Below are positions 26,866 through 36,606 of a stretch of DNA of 64,000 bases, one piece after another. A model generated the notes under the pieces. The model was given only the letters and a program-made list of their open reading frames with translations. It made no database searches and was not told the origin of the DNA. Within the stretch, counting starts at the first letter, position 1. The number at the start of each line of letters is the position of its first letter. This DNA is from Balneola sp. (GTDB taxonomy: Bacteria > Bacteroidota > Rhodothermia > Balneolales > Balneolaceae). The translations under genes were made by a program, and so were the position numbers. The DNA is taken from assembly GCA_017643645.1 (NCBI GenBank), contig JAEPNB010000011.1, positions 62,001 to 126,000 of the forward strand. The letters are read 5' to 3'.

Positions 26866-27172
26866 AGTGTACAGATTTTACTTTTGATTAACTACGAAAG
26901 TAATAAAAGATCATCTATTGCTTACAATCTTTTTTTAGAATGTAAAACGCACGGCTTATTGGAACAAAGTTTTAAAAAGACCAAAGGTATTTGCCTGAAA
27001 GCTTTCTTCATAAAAAATGATAAACTGCAAAAATTATATAAACCAGATGAATTCATACTATTCTCAATCCTCCCAAAGAGTTATCTGTGAACGCTATCAA
27101 TAAATATCTGGAATTGAAATCCAGAGGGTTGATTTAATTATTAATAAATGATTTAAATCTTATCTTTTCTGC
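26866..27172. other. Intergenic region ending in a DUF58-tail copy
   Basis: 307 bp. A 79-codon open frame (26851-27090) overlaps the lysozyme start and has no family features, so I do not call it. The right part, 27051-27137, is the second copy of the DUF58 3' end. The promoters of the lysozyme gene and of the gene at 27173 should lie here. Confidence 0.6.
27051..27137 (+). pseudogene. DUF58 3' end remnant, repeat copy 2
   Basis: Direct repeat of 24935-25021. Read in the DUF58 frame it still encodes the C-terminus IHTILNPPKELSVNAINKYL and on to a TAA stop, with one amino acid change (Thr to Asn). Most of the other differences are at third codon positions, so the copy diverged while under protein-level selection, probably in a related strain. 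Upstream of 27051 the similarity to DUF58 stops abruptly. Confidence 0.8.
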
Positions 27173-28141
27173 ATGACTAAAAAAATTATGACCCTGTTAT
27201 TTATTGTTCCATTTATAAGCTTAGCACTGAAAGCACAAAATGATTCCTCTTTAGTGATTTCCAATATTAAGTCTAATAGCGGATTTGTTGTAATAGATGG
27301 CAATTTTAACAATTGTATTGAAATAGGAAAAAAGGACACTTTGGTTGTTCCTACTAAAATTGAATCATTGACCTATGTTCAAGAAGATTTCAAAGATGTT
27401 ACAGTAAATCAAAAACTGACTGCCGGGGATACAACTGAAAACACCCTTGTATCAGCATTTTTAGCCAATAATACTGACCGAAGAAAATATAGTTCATATG
27501 CCCGCTGCTTTTGGGATGCTAATTTAATTGTATTAACTGATTACGATTCAAAAATTAAAATTAACGGACAATATCTTGGTTCAGAAAATGCCCGAATGTC
27601 TCTTTCTGAAGGTTCTTATATATTAAATATAGAGAATGGGAATACTACCTTAAAAAAGGAATTCATTGTTTCTGATGATTTTCAAATTATAGACAGTTAT
27701 CTGCGCCCCTCTAAGTCTCAGGTTTTCAAAAGAAGCTTTATTCCGGGTTATGCTCAAATAACCAAGAGAGAAAACTTTAAAGGCTTTGTCTTCATTGGAA
27801 TTTCTTCTGCCTTAACAATTAGCACTGCACTATCTGTTATAAATTCGGAAAAGGAAAAAAATAAATATGAAGATCTCCGAAATGAATACAGACTTTCCCA
27901 GGATCCCAACAGAATCCTGCAGATAATTTCAGAGTCAAATCAAGCTTTAGATAGAATTGAAAAATCTGACAAAATAAGAAACTATTCTTTATTGGGATTA
28001 GGTCTGGTTTATACTTTAAATATCGTTGACGGAATCAAACCACCTGATATTGGCTTCAGATCGGACAGATTATATGTAAAACCGTATGTAGACTTTGATA
28101 AAGATCTCATTCCTAAAGCCAACATTAAAATTGACTTCTAG
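27173..28141 (+). CDS. Secreted or membrane protein with PEGA-like domain
   Basis: 322 aa with a signal peptide (KKIMTLLFIVPFISLALKAQ). A beta-rich central part (KIKINGQYLGSENARMSLSE, GSYILNIENG) resembles PEGA domains. Behind it, KRSFIPGYAQITKRENFKGF and a hydrophobic helix are reminiscent of DUF5683-type proteins, followed by a charged helix (EKEKNKYEDLRNEYRL) and another hydrophobic segment. It stops one base before the next gene starts, so it is co-transcribed with the propeller lipoproteins. Function unknown. Confidence 0.7.
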   Translation: MTKKIMTLLFIVPFISLALKAQNDSSLVISNIKSNSGFVVIDGNFNNCIEIGKKDTLVVPTKIESLTYVQEDFKDVTVNQKLTAGDTTENTLVSAFLANNTDRRKYSSYARCFWDANLIVLTDYDSKIKINGQYLGSENARMSLSEGSYILNIENGNTTLKKEFIVSDDFQIIDSYLRPSKSQVFKRSFIPGYAQITKRENFKGFVFIGISSALTISTALSVINSEKEKNKYEDLRNEYRLSQDPNRILQIISESNQALDRIEKSDKIRNYSLLGLGLVYTLNIVDGIKPPDIGFRSDRLYVKPYVDFDKDLIPKANIKIDF

Positions 28142-30319
28142 ATGAGAAGCTACTTAAAAAACTTAGCATTTTTAGCATTCGTTTTTATTCTTAGTTGTAG
28201 TGGAACACCCACTCAAATAGAAAGAACGAATCAGAATGATCCGGAATCGGAAACCTTTACTGTTGAGCCCGTTCAAAACCTTTCTGTAAATATTTTAGAA
28301 GAAAAAAAGATCGAATTGGTTTGGACAGATACATCAATAGTTCCTACTCATTATGTAATACAGAAAAGAATAAATACTAATTCAGATTTTCAAACATTAG
28401 ACACTCTGGATGCAGATAAAAAAAGTTTTATCGACAACAGTAAAGAAATAGATCTGCATACAAGTTATCTGATTTATAGTATTCGTAAACAACAAAATGA
28501 CAGCATAAAAACCTCTGTCGGAATTAATTCCGGGATCGATTTTGGCGATTTAGTAACTCAAACATATTCTTACAATACGGATACAACTGCAATTGTATTT
28601 AATTGGGAATTTGAATCTGATTGGCCTTTCACGGTTATAATAACCACTTATGATAATGACCTTGAAAAAGACGTTGTACTGGACACTCTTTCAAACACCA
28701 ATACCTATACAACTCCTGCTTTTGAAAGAGATTTTCAGGACAAATTCTTCGATTTAAAGTTTTTTGTTTCCGATATAAATATTGATTTAGAAAATCCATA
28801 TAAAAGATATTCAGGACTTTACCATATTCTGGATTTCATTCCTGAAATCACCAATATTGAAGTAGTTAATGAGGGAAAAGTTGTTATCAACTGGAAAGAT
28901 AATTCAGGATTTGAAGATGGATTCAGGATTCTTAGAAGCAAAGGCTTTAATAGAAATGAAGCTTTTGAGCCTATAGTGATAGCTGAGCTGAACGCAAATA
29001 CGACTTCATTTACAGACACTCAGGATCCTTTAACAGGTTATGTTATAGATGGCTCTGGAATAGAGCGTCAGGTTAAGACTTTCTACGATATTGAAGTGTT
29101 TAAAAATAACACAAAAACGGGCATATACGGATATCAAGTTAACTTTACGCCTCCCAACATTACTCTTTCTGTTTCAGATTTAACCACAGAATCTTTTAAA
29201 CTACAATGGAGCACAAATTCTCTTGAAAAAGTGAGCCAATTCACTTTGCAAGCAAGTTCAAATGGCAATTCATTCTTTGATTACAAAACGTTTCAAAACG
29301 AAACTTTTAACTCAACTGAGTCTAATCTTTCAACAAACTCAGTTCACTACTTTCGCGTTAAAAGTAAAACCTCTAAATACTCAGATAGAATCGCATTACA
29401 ATATTCAAGTTATTTAGTTGAAGAAGCTAATTTTCCTTTTACTAATTCCCGAAATATCAGGTTCAGTGATAGTGGTAATTTAATTATTGTTTCAAAAACG
29501 TTCTTCTCAGGTGATGCTGATTCAGAAGATGTTGGCATTTTTGACATTAACAACAACTCTACCTTATATAATGACGCTCCCATAGCAAAACCTATCAACG
29601 GTGTAGATATAGATGAGGAAAATAACCTGATGGCCCTTACGTCATATGAAAATCAACTATTGACTATCTACAATTTTGACACTAATGCAATAGAATACAA
29701 TGCTAGTCTAAATGTGTTTGATGTTGAATTCGGTCCGGAAAACAAGTTTGTATATACGAACTCAGCAAGAGATGAAGTCTACAAAGTTGATCTCATCAAC
29801 AAATCTCTTAAATCCAGAAAACCACCGTTTAGTACTACAAGTTCTCTGCGAAGCATCTCCCTAAGTCCCACAGGTGATTCAATTGCCTATAACAGCGACG
29901 GTTTTTTTAGACTTCTTAATTCTTCCAATTTTAGACCTATCGAATTTTCTCATGTTTTGGATTATGGTAGTACTGCACAGAAAGTTAATTTCTCAAAAAG
30001 TGGGAAATACATCTCAAATGTTAGCGATTTTGATAAAGCAGAAATTCATTTTACAAATCCTGCTAGTAGATACCTTCAAACAGGTGCGGAACATATTTCC
30101 ATCAGCTTTAACGATAAACTTTATATAACAGCTAAAGGTTCGCTATTAAGGTTATTTGAACTTAGCACAAAAAAGCAATTATTGAGCCACTCTTTTTCGG
30201 GTGAAGTTTTTGATCTAAGATTTTCACCATCAGAAGAATTAGTAGCTGTTGGATCTGCAAATGGTTTATTTTTATATAGAATTTCGGCAGAAAAAAAATG
30301 GAGTTTATTTGAAAACTAG
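28142..30319 (+). CDS. FN3 / beta-propeller lipoprotein (paralog 1)
   Basis: 725 aa. Lipobox FILSCSG (Cys20) followed by the conserved TQIERTNQNDPESETF. Residues about 40-420 hold three or four FN3-like domains (LSVNILEEKKIELVWTDTS; ITNIEVVNEGKVVINWKDNS; SDLTTESFKLQWSTNS). Residues about 430-720 read as a WD40/YVTN-type propeller with repeated FSxSGxxI and LSPTGDSIAYNSDGF units. The propeller likely binds a protein or polysaccharide at the surface. A tandem paralog follows at 30378. No enzyme motif is seen. Confidence 0.8.
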   Translation: MRSYLKNLAFLAFVFILSCSGTPTQIERTNQNDPESETFTVEPVQNLSVNILEEKKIELVWTDTSIVPTHYVIQKRINTNSDFQTLDTLDADKKSFIDNSKEIDLHTSYLIYSIRKQQNDSIKTSVGINSGIDFGDLVTQTYSYNTDTTAIVFNWEFESDWPFTVIITTYDNDLEKDVVLDTLSNTNTYTTPAFERDFQDKFFDLKFFVSDINIDLENPYKRYSGLYHILDFIPEITNIEVVNEGKVVINWKDNSGFEDGFRILRSKGFNRNEAFEPIVIAELNANTTSFTDTQDPLTGYVIDGSGIERQVKTFYDIEVFKNNTKTGIYGYQVNFTPPNITLSVSDLTTESFKLQWSTNSLEKVSQFTLQASSNGNSFFDYKTFQNETFNSTESNLSTNSVHYFRVKSKTSKYSDRIALQYSSYLVEEANFPFTNSRNIRFSDSGNLIIVSKTFFSGDADSEDVGIFDINNNSTLYNDAPIAKPINGVDIDEENNLMALTSYENQLLTIYNFDTNAIEYNASLNVFDVEFGPENKFVYTNSARDEVYKVDLINKSLKSRKPPFSTTSSLRSISLSPTGDSIAYNSDGFFRLLNSSNFRPIEFSHVLDYGSTAQKVNFSKSGKYISNVSDFDKAEIHFTNPASRYLQTGAEHISISFNDKLYITAKGSLLRLFELSTKKQLLSHSFSGEVFDLRFSPSEELVAVGSANGLFLYRISAEKKWSLFEN

Positions 30320-30377
30320 TACAGTAACTTCTTCAGATAAAATTGTATTCTTCGACTTTGAAAATTGACTTTTAACG

Positions 30378-32582
30378 ATGCTTAGATCACTTCTTTATAT
30401 TTTTTGTGGATTGTTAATGATTCAGGGTTGTTCGGATGCTCCAACTAAAATTGAGAGAGATAATCCGAATGATCCTGAAGCGCCAACTTTTTCTTTAGAA
30501 TCTTCTGAAAATATTTCTACTGAAATCCTTGATAATAAAGTCATCAGAATTAGTTGGGAAGATTCTGTTAAATTTGCTGACTATTACATCCTGAGCAAAT
30601 CTCTTAATAATTCTGGAAATTATACAATATTAGATACTATTGATATTAAGACAAAAGAATATGAAGATGCGAGCGGTGAAATAAATCTACAAACACTGTA
30701 TTTAGTTTATAATGAACGTGTTCAGGAAAACGGAGCAATAATTTCATCCGATAGTATATATACTGGAATAAATTTTGGTAGCATTTCTTACCCGTATACA
30801 TCTTCCTATTCATCACAAAATTCAGATTCAACTGCTATAAATTTCAGTTGGGGTTTCGAAACGAATTGGCCTTTTATTTCACTAGTATATTATTCGGATT
30901 CGATAAATAATGAACCCATAATCATTGATACTCTTTATAATGGTACTACTAGTTTTCTCACACCATTATTTGAAAAAGACTTCAATGACAGAAACTACTT
31001 CATACGTACATATGTAAGCAAACATGATATTTCTAATGACATTTTCATTGATGAAATAACAGCTGATTACTTACCAACACAGTTTTATAATATTTCTGTA
31101 GACCCGATTGCAATCATTAATGAAAATAAAACTGTTATTAGCTGGAATGATAATATTGATATTGAAACTGGGTTTGAAGTCTTAAGAAGTCAAGAAGCTG
31201 ATGATGATTTTTCAAACTACGAGGTAATTGGTTTACTTCAAGCTAACGAAACAACATTTACTGACACCCTTGCTCCTTTTGATTCATATTCAATATCAAA
31301 TAAAAAAGAAGTTAAATATGCTATTAGAGCATTTAAAGATAACTCTTCTATAACTAAATACGGATACAAGGCTCAAATCCCAAGAATAAATCCAACTATA
31401 AATATTTCTAGTTTAGAAAGCGACTTTTTTACTCTGGTATGGTCCTCAGAGTCAAGTTATATAAAGGAATACATACTACAGGTAAGTTACGACGGAACCC
31501 TTTTCGAAGACTATAAGATTTTTTCAAAAAACACAACCTCATACACAGGATCAAGTTCTGATTTTCCCTTTTCAACTTTTTATTTTCGAATCAAGACTAC
31601 AACTTCAAATCCAAGTGTTAGAGTAGGTTTATCTAATTCACCTGAATTGGTTGAAGAAGGTGGTTTTTCTTTCGAAGGCTCCAGACACTTTCGCTTTAGT
31701 GAATCCGGAAATTTAATTGCTGTTTCAAGAGGTTCTCTTTTCAACCCTCTTGATCTCGGTGTTTTGATTTATGACTTGAATAGTAATTCCATTATTTATT
31801 CTAAAGATTTACTAAATGCTTCTATTCATGGTCTAGATATCAATGAAAGAAAAAAAAGAATTGCAGTTGCATCCTCAACAAAAAGATCTGTAGCGGTATA
31901 TGATTATGAAGCTGATACTTTGATTTATACTAAAAATAATTTTTCTGTTTATGATGTTCATTTTTCTCCTGATGCTAATTCAATCTATACAAACAGTACA
32001 CGAGGTCTCTTTAGTAAACACAATCTATTAACAAACAATACTGTTTTTACTTTGTCAGAGGGTGTTCCTACTAGTCAATCAAATATTAGACAACTATCAG
32101 TAAGTCCAACAGGTGATAGTATTGCGTATAATATAAATGGATTTTTAAACCTCTCAGATAGTGTTGGTAATCTTATTGCTTTTGATAACCTTACTAATAT
32201 TGATGATATATCGCAAGATGTAAGATTCTCAACAAAAGGAACTTATCTCAGCTTAGCAAACAGAGTCTTAGGTGCTTATATCTATAAGGCTAAAACAAAC
32301 TCTAGGTATTTCGAATTTGATTCCAGATATGTATCTATTAACTATAATGAAACATTAGTACTTGCCGGTAGCTCACACGAATTGCATCTGCTTGATCTTG
32401 AAAACAGAAAACATGTTGGTACATATTTATTTGATGAGATTATTACTAATGTAGCCTTTTCACCAAGAGAAAATATTGTAGCTATTGGTACAACTTCCGG
32501 AATTAAAATCTATTCCTTTTCGAACACAAATACATTCAAAGAAATAGAAGGGAGTTTCGATTTGAGATATCCTAATAACTAA
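30378..32582 (+). CDS. FN3 / beta-propeller lipoprotein (paralog 2)
   Basis: 734 aa with lipobox LLMIQGCS (Cys18) and TKIERDNPNDPEAPTF, matching the same position in the preceding gene. The same layout holds: FN3-like domains to about 425, then a propeller (FRFSESGNLIAVSRGSL, LSVSPTGDSIAYNINGF, VAFSPRENIVAIGTTSG). Divergence is considerable, so the duplication is old. 58 bp separate the two genes. The AT-rich codon use is shared by both. Confidence 0.8.
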   Translation: MLRSLLYIFCGLLMIQGCSDAPTKIERDNPNDPEAPTFSLESSENISTEILDNKVIRISWEDSVKFADYYILSKSLNNSGNYTILDTIDIKTKEYEDASGEINLQTLYLVYNERVQENGAIISSDSIYTGINFGSISYPYTSSYSSQNSDSTAINFSWGFETNWPFISLVYYSDSINNEPIIIDTLYNGTTSFLTPLFEKDFNDRNYFIRTYVSKHDISNDIFIDEITADYLPTQFYNISVDPIAIINENKTVISWNDNIDIETGFEVLRSQEADDDFSNYEVIGLLQANETTFTDTLAPFDSYSISNKKEVKYAIRAFKDNSSITKYGYKAQIPRINPTINISSLESDFFTLVWSSESSYIKEYILQVSYDGTLFEDYKIFSKNTTSYTGSSSDFPFSTFYFRIKTTTSNPSVRVGLSNSPELVEEGGFSFEGSRHFRFSESGNLIAVSRGSLFNPLDLGVLIYDLNSNSIIYSKDLLNASIHGLDINERKKRIAVASSTKRSVAVYDYEADTLIYTKNNFSVYDVHFSPDANSIYTNSTRGLFSKHNLLTNNTVFTLSEGVPTSQSNIRQLSVSPTGDSIAYNINGFLNLSDSVGNLIAFDNLTNIDDISQDVRFSTKGTYLSLANRVLGAYIYKAKTNSRYFEFDSRYVSINYNETLVLAGSSHELHLLDLENRKHVGTYLFDEIITNVAFSPRENIVAIGTTSGIKIYSFSNTNTFKEIEGSFDLRYPNN

Positions 32583-32901
32583 TCCGGAATCTCAATCTTA
32601 TACTACTTCAAACAAAACCCATCCATCCCCCATTCTCGACATTCAAACTTCAGCAGAATTTTTTACTTAACATTTCTTTCCTATTTCTGAATTTCTTCAG
32701 GAAACTTTATCAAATGTATAGTATCTTTTGATGCTTTGATAAAGCTACGGTTTGAATCGGCGCTCTTTTTATTTAGAACAGTTTTAAATAGAAGGTTCTA
32801 TCCATTCCTGACTTCATATAGATGGAAAATATCGGTAGATTTGCCCCGCTTCAATTAAAGGTAATTAAGCAATGTTCCGCTAACTAAATTAAGCAATCTT
32901 T
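32583..32901. promoter_or_regulatory. Upstream region of the ACIII/caa3 operon
   Basis: 319 bp without a gene. An inverted repeat CTTTATCAAA (32705-32714) / TTTGATAAAG (32735-32744) with a 20-base spacer could be a weak terminator or an operator. An 11-bp direct repeat AATTAAGCAAT occurs at 32863-32873 and 32887-32897; the second copy ends five bases before the actA ATG and so overlaps the expected 5' leader. No Shine-Dalgarno is present, which is normal for this group. Confidence 0.5.
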
Positions 32902-33546
32902 ATGGCGCAGATTTTCCCCAAGTGGACAAATCAAGTTCCTCGAAAAATTTTGATCGGTCTTATCGTTGTTGCAAACGCTCTGATCTTTTCAGTATGGTAC
33001 TTTTTCTCTCCAAGCTACACCGATGTAGGATACGCTCCTGAACAGCCGGTTCCTTATAGTCACAAATTACACGTTGATAAACTCGGGCTGGATTGCCAAT
33101 ACTGCCACACCAATGTGTTTGACTCTAAGCAGGCAAACATTCCGGCAACTCAAACTTGTATGAATTGCCACAATCAGGTTAAAACCGACAGCGAAAAACT
33201 CGCTCCCATCAGAGAAAGCTGGGAAACCGGACAACCTGTTGAATGGGTTCGTGTTCATAACTTAGCGGATTATGCATATTTCAATCACGCCGCACACGTA
33301 ACAGTGGGCGTTGGCTGTGAAAGTTGCCACGGACGAGTTGATAAAATGGAAGTTGTATATCAGGCAGAGCCTTTAAGTATGGGATGGTGTTTAGATTGCC
33401 ACCGTGAACCTGAAAAAGTATTAAGACCTGTAGAAGAAGTTACTACTATGGGATACAAAGCTGAGAACCAAGCTGAACTAGGCGCAGAGTTGGTGAAGAA
33501 AAATAATGTAAGTCCTCCTCAATATTGTCAGGGCTGCCACTACTAA
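32902..33546 (+). CDS. actA: Alternative Complex III pentaheme cytochrome c subunit ActA
   Basis: 214 aa. One N-terminal membrane anchor (ILIGLIVVANALIFSVWYFF) and five CxxCH heme sites: CQYCH, CMNCH, CESCH, CLDCH and the C-terminal CQGCH. ActA passes electrons from the iron-sulfur/quinol part of ACIII towards the other c-type hemes in the periplasm. Five hemes is the expected number. First gene of a long operon ending with the caa3 oxidase. Confidence 0.95.
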   Translation: MAQIFPKWTNQVPRKILIGLIVVANALIFSVWYFFSPSYTDVGYAPEQPVPYSHKLHVDKLGLDCQYCHTNVFDSKQANIPATQTCMNCHNQVKTDSEKLAPIRESWETGQPVEWVRVHNLADYAYFNHAAHVTVGVGCESCHGRVDKMEVVYQAEPLSMGWCLDCHREPEKVLRPVEEVTTMGYKAENQAELGAELVKKNNVSPPQYCQGCHY

Positions 33547-33577
33547 TTACGGATTTTAGAACTTTATACATCATCTA

Positions 33578-36500
33578 ATGAGCGAAGTTAAACAAAACAC
33601 TTACTGGAAAAGCTTAAACGAACTAGCTAAGAACCAGGAATATCAAAAATTTGTTGAGCGTGAGTTCCCTGAAAATGCTTCAGAGTTGTCAGATGGATTT
33701 TCACGTCGTGGATTTCTTGCAATTATGGGTTCTGCTGTATTACTGGCAAGCTGTGATTTTGCTCGCCGTCCTGTTCAAAAAATATTACCGTATTCTAAAC
33801 AACCGGAAGACATCGTACCAGGCGTACCGTTGTTTTATGCTTCCGCAATGCCGTTTCAGGGAAGTTTAACCGGACTTGTAGTTGAGAACCATGAAGGTCG
33901 CCCTACAAAAGTTGAAGGAAATGACATGCATCCCGGTAGCCACGGAGGAACAAGTATCTTCCATCAGGCTTCTGTTTTAGGAATGTATGATCCGGACAGA
34001 TCAAAGAAAGTTTTAAGAAAAGGCACTGATTCTACTGTAAACGATTTTGTTGATTTTGCTAAGAAGCATTTCGCTGATACAAGTAAGAATATCGCCTTTA
34101 TTTCAGAAGCGAGCTCCTCTCCTACTTTATTGGGACTGAAAGCTCAGGCTTTAAATAAATTCAGTAATGCTGATTGGGTTACTTATGAACCATTCGGCGA
34201 ATCAAACGCTCTGGAAGGAACTCAAAAAGCTTTTGGCAGAAGACTTCGTGCTCATTACGATTTTTCTAAAGCAAACGTTTTTGTTTCTCTTGATGATGAT
34301 GTGCTAAACGGTACACATCCGAACAGTGTGGAATACGGAAAGCAGATCAGTGCTGCTCGTAAAGTTACCAGCACGAATGATTCCATGAGTAGAATCTACG
34401 CTGTTGAGAACGGATATTCTTTAACCGGTTCTTATGCTGATCACAGACTGAGATTAAAAGCCAGTGAAATTGATGCTTTTGCTCATGCACTTGCAGCAGC
34501 GCTTTCAGGCAGAGTATCAGGATTGAATGCTTTTAGTGGTTATTCAAATCAATTCAGCGATCATGAGTGGATTTCTGCTCTTGCTGATGAATTGGTTGCT
34601 AACCGTGGCGAATCTGTTGTTTCTGTTGGAAACAATCACTCTGCTAATGCACATGCAGTTGTAGCTGCGATCAATAAAGCACTAGGTAACGACGGTAATA
34701 CTGTAAATTACCTTGAAGTTCCACATTTAGATGAAGAGTCCACTTCAGCTTTCAACGCTACTGTTGAAAAAATGAAAAACAGTGGATATGACACTGTTGT
34801 AATGCTTGGAACGAATCCGGTATTCTCAGCACAAAACAAAGATTTTGAAAATGCATTAAGCAACGTTGAAGAAGTGATTCATCTTTCTGATTATGTAGAT
34901 GAGACTTCAAAAAAAGCTTCATGGCATATTAATAAGGCTTTTTATCTGGAATCATGGAGCGACGGTCATTCTTATGGTGGTGTTCGCTCAGTAATTCAGC
35001 CTCAGATTCAGCCTTTATATAATGGACTAAGTGACATTGAGACTTTGAACATCATTGTGACTGGAGAAATGACATCCGGATACGACCTTGTTCAAAATAC
35101 ATGGAAAAATATTTACAGCTCAGGTTTTAAATCTAAATGGGCTCAACTCCTGCATGATGGTGTTGATACTAATTCAGGATTTACCAAAGCGAACGTTCGT
35201 ATTTCCAGCAGTTTCAGACCTGATACCGGGAAAGACAATGCAATTTCAGGAATTGAAATTACAGTAAGAGCTGATTCTACTTTATATGATGGTCGTTTTG
35301 CAAACATCGCATGGTTGCAGGAACTTCCTGATCCAATGACTAAAATCACTTGGGATAACGTAGCTGCGATGAGTCCTGCTACAGCTAAGCAATTAGGTGT
35401 GGAAAATGAAGATGTGGTAGAGATCACATCAAACGGACAGACTATTAAGATCGCAGCCTGGATCCAACCCGGACATGCGGATAACAGTATTTCACTAACC
35501 GTTGGATATGGACGTGACGGAATTGGTCGTGTTGCCAATCGTTACATCGACTACACAACCGGTGGAGTTGACACTTATCCTTTAGTTGGAAATCATTTTG
35601 TATCTGAAGGTTCTGTAAGTAAAACAAGCGACACTTATGAAATAGCTTGTGTTCAGGATCACCACAGCCTTGAGGGTCGTGATCTTTACAGAATGGCTAC
35701 TTTAGAAGAATATAAATCGAACCCAGACTACGCTTCTTTCAAGAGCTACCATACTTATGCAGTACCCGGTATGAAAGAAGCTGCTGAAAAAGGCGAAGAT
35801 GTGCCGATTTCACTGTTTGATGAGCAAACATATCCCGATTCTGAACCACAATGGGGAATGGCTATTGACCTTAACTCCTGTTTTGGTTGTGGTGTTTGTG
35901 TGATTGCTTGCCAATCTGAAAACAATATTCCTGTAATCGGGAAAAAAGAAGTGAATCGCGGTCGCGAGATGCACTGGATTCGTACCGACAGATATTATGT
36001 AGGCGAAGATGCTGATGCTCCAATGACGGCTCATCAGCCGGTTCCGTGTATGCATTGTGAAATGGCTCCTTGTGAGCAGGTTTGTCCTGTTGCGGCAACC
36101 ACACACAGTGAAGACGGAATGAATCAAATGACTTATAACCGTTGTATTGGTACTCGTTATTGCGCAAATAACTGTCCTTACAAAGTTCGTAGATTCAACT
36201 TCTTCAACTTCCCTAAAGAGTTTTTAACAACCGGAGCAGAGCCTGATATTATCCAAATGGCGATGAATCCGGAAGTAACTGTACGTTTCCGTGGAGTTAT
36301 GGAGAAATGTACATACTGTGTTCAAAGAGTTAACAGAGCTAAAATAGACGCTAAGATCGAAACAGGTTCTCCAAAACCTGCTGAAGGTGCTGTTAAAACA
36401 GCTTGTCAGCAAGCTTGTCCTGCTGATGCTATCTACTTTGGTGATTTGACCAACGAAAATAGTGAAGTCGCTAAAATGAAGAGAAATGAGCGTAATTATC

Positions 36501-36580
36501 AGATGCTTGAAGAACTGAATACACGCCCAAGAACTTCGTACATAGCTAAATTAAGAAACCCAAACCCAGTTTTGGCATAA
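33578..36580 (+). CDS. actB: ACIII molybdopterin-like/iron-sulfur subunit ActB
   Basis: 1000 aa, fused type. A Tat-like SRRGFLAIMG motif (Arg43-Arg44) followed by ASCDF suggests export, perhaps with lipid anchoring. The first about 750 residues resemble molybdopterin oxidoreductases; in known ACIII this part binds no molybdenum. The C-terminus is an NrfC-like ferredoxin domain with four cysteine clusters: CFGCGVCVIAC, CMHCEMAPCEQVC, CIGTRYCANNC and CTYC ... CQQAC. It sits at the periplasmic side between the quinol-oxidising membrane subunits and ActA. Confidence 0.95.
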   Translation: MSEVKQNTYWKSLNELAKNQEYQKFVEREFPENASELSDGFSRRGFLAIMGSAVLLASCDFARRPVQKILPYSKQPEDIVPGVPLFYASAMPFQGSLTGLVVENHEGRPTKVEGNDMHPGSHGGTSIFHQASVLGMYDPDRSKKVLRKGTDSTVNDFVDFAKKHFADTSKNIAFISEASSSPTLLGLKAQALNKFSNADWVTYEPFGESNALEGTQKAFGRRLRAHYDFSKANVFVSLDDDVLNGTHPNSVEYGKQISAARKVTSTNDSMSRIYAVENGYSLTGSYADHRLRLKASEIDAFAHALAAALSGRVSGLNAFSGYSNQFSDHEWISALADELVANRGESVVSVGNNHSANAHAVVAAINKALGNDGNTVNYLEVPHLDEESTSAFNATVEKMKNSGYDTVVMLGTNPVFSAQNKDFENALSNVEEVIHLSDYVDETSKKASWHINKAFYLESWSDGHSYGGVRSVIQPQIQPLYNGLSDIETLNIIVTGEMTSGYDLVQNTWKNIYSSGFKSKWAQLLHDGVDTNSGFTKANVRISSSFRPDTGKDNAISGIEITVRADSTLYDGRFANIAWLQELPDPMTKITWDNVAAMSPATAKQLGVENEDVVEITSNGQTIKIAAWIQPGHADNSISLTVGYGRDGIGRVANRYIDYTTGGVDTYPLVGNHFVSEGSVSKTSDTYEIACVQDHHSLEGRDLYRMATLEEYKSNPDYASFKSYHTYAVPGMKEAAEKGEDVPISLFDEQTYPDSEPQWGMAIDLNSCFGCGVCVIACQSENNIPVIGKKEVNRGREMHWIRTDRYYVGEDADAPMTAHQPVPCMHCEMAPCEQVCPVAATTHSEDGMNQMTYNRCIGTRYCANNCPYKVRRFNFFNFPKEFLTTGAEPDIIQMAMNPEVTVRFRGVMEKCTYCVQRVNRAKIDAKIETGSPKPAEGAVKTACQQACPADAIYFGDLTNENSEVAKMKRNERNYQMLEELNTRPRTSYIAKLRNPNPVLA

Positions 36581-36606
36581 GAATTTAATCAGGAATAATT
36601 CCAAAC

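Noticed and set aside
26851-27090. 79-codon plus-strand ORF before the PEGA-like gene
   Set aside because: It overlaps the lysozyme start in antisense, has no family features, and its end runs through the DUF58-tail repeat in the wrong frame.
32705-32744. Terminator of the propeller gene
   Set aside because: The inverted repeat is AT-rich, has a 20-base loop and no T-run, so it is left as a possible regulatory repeat.
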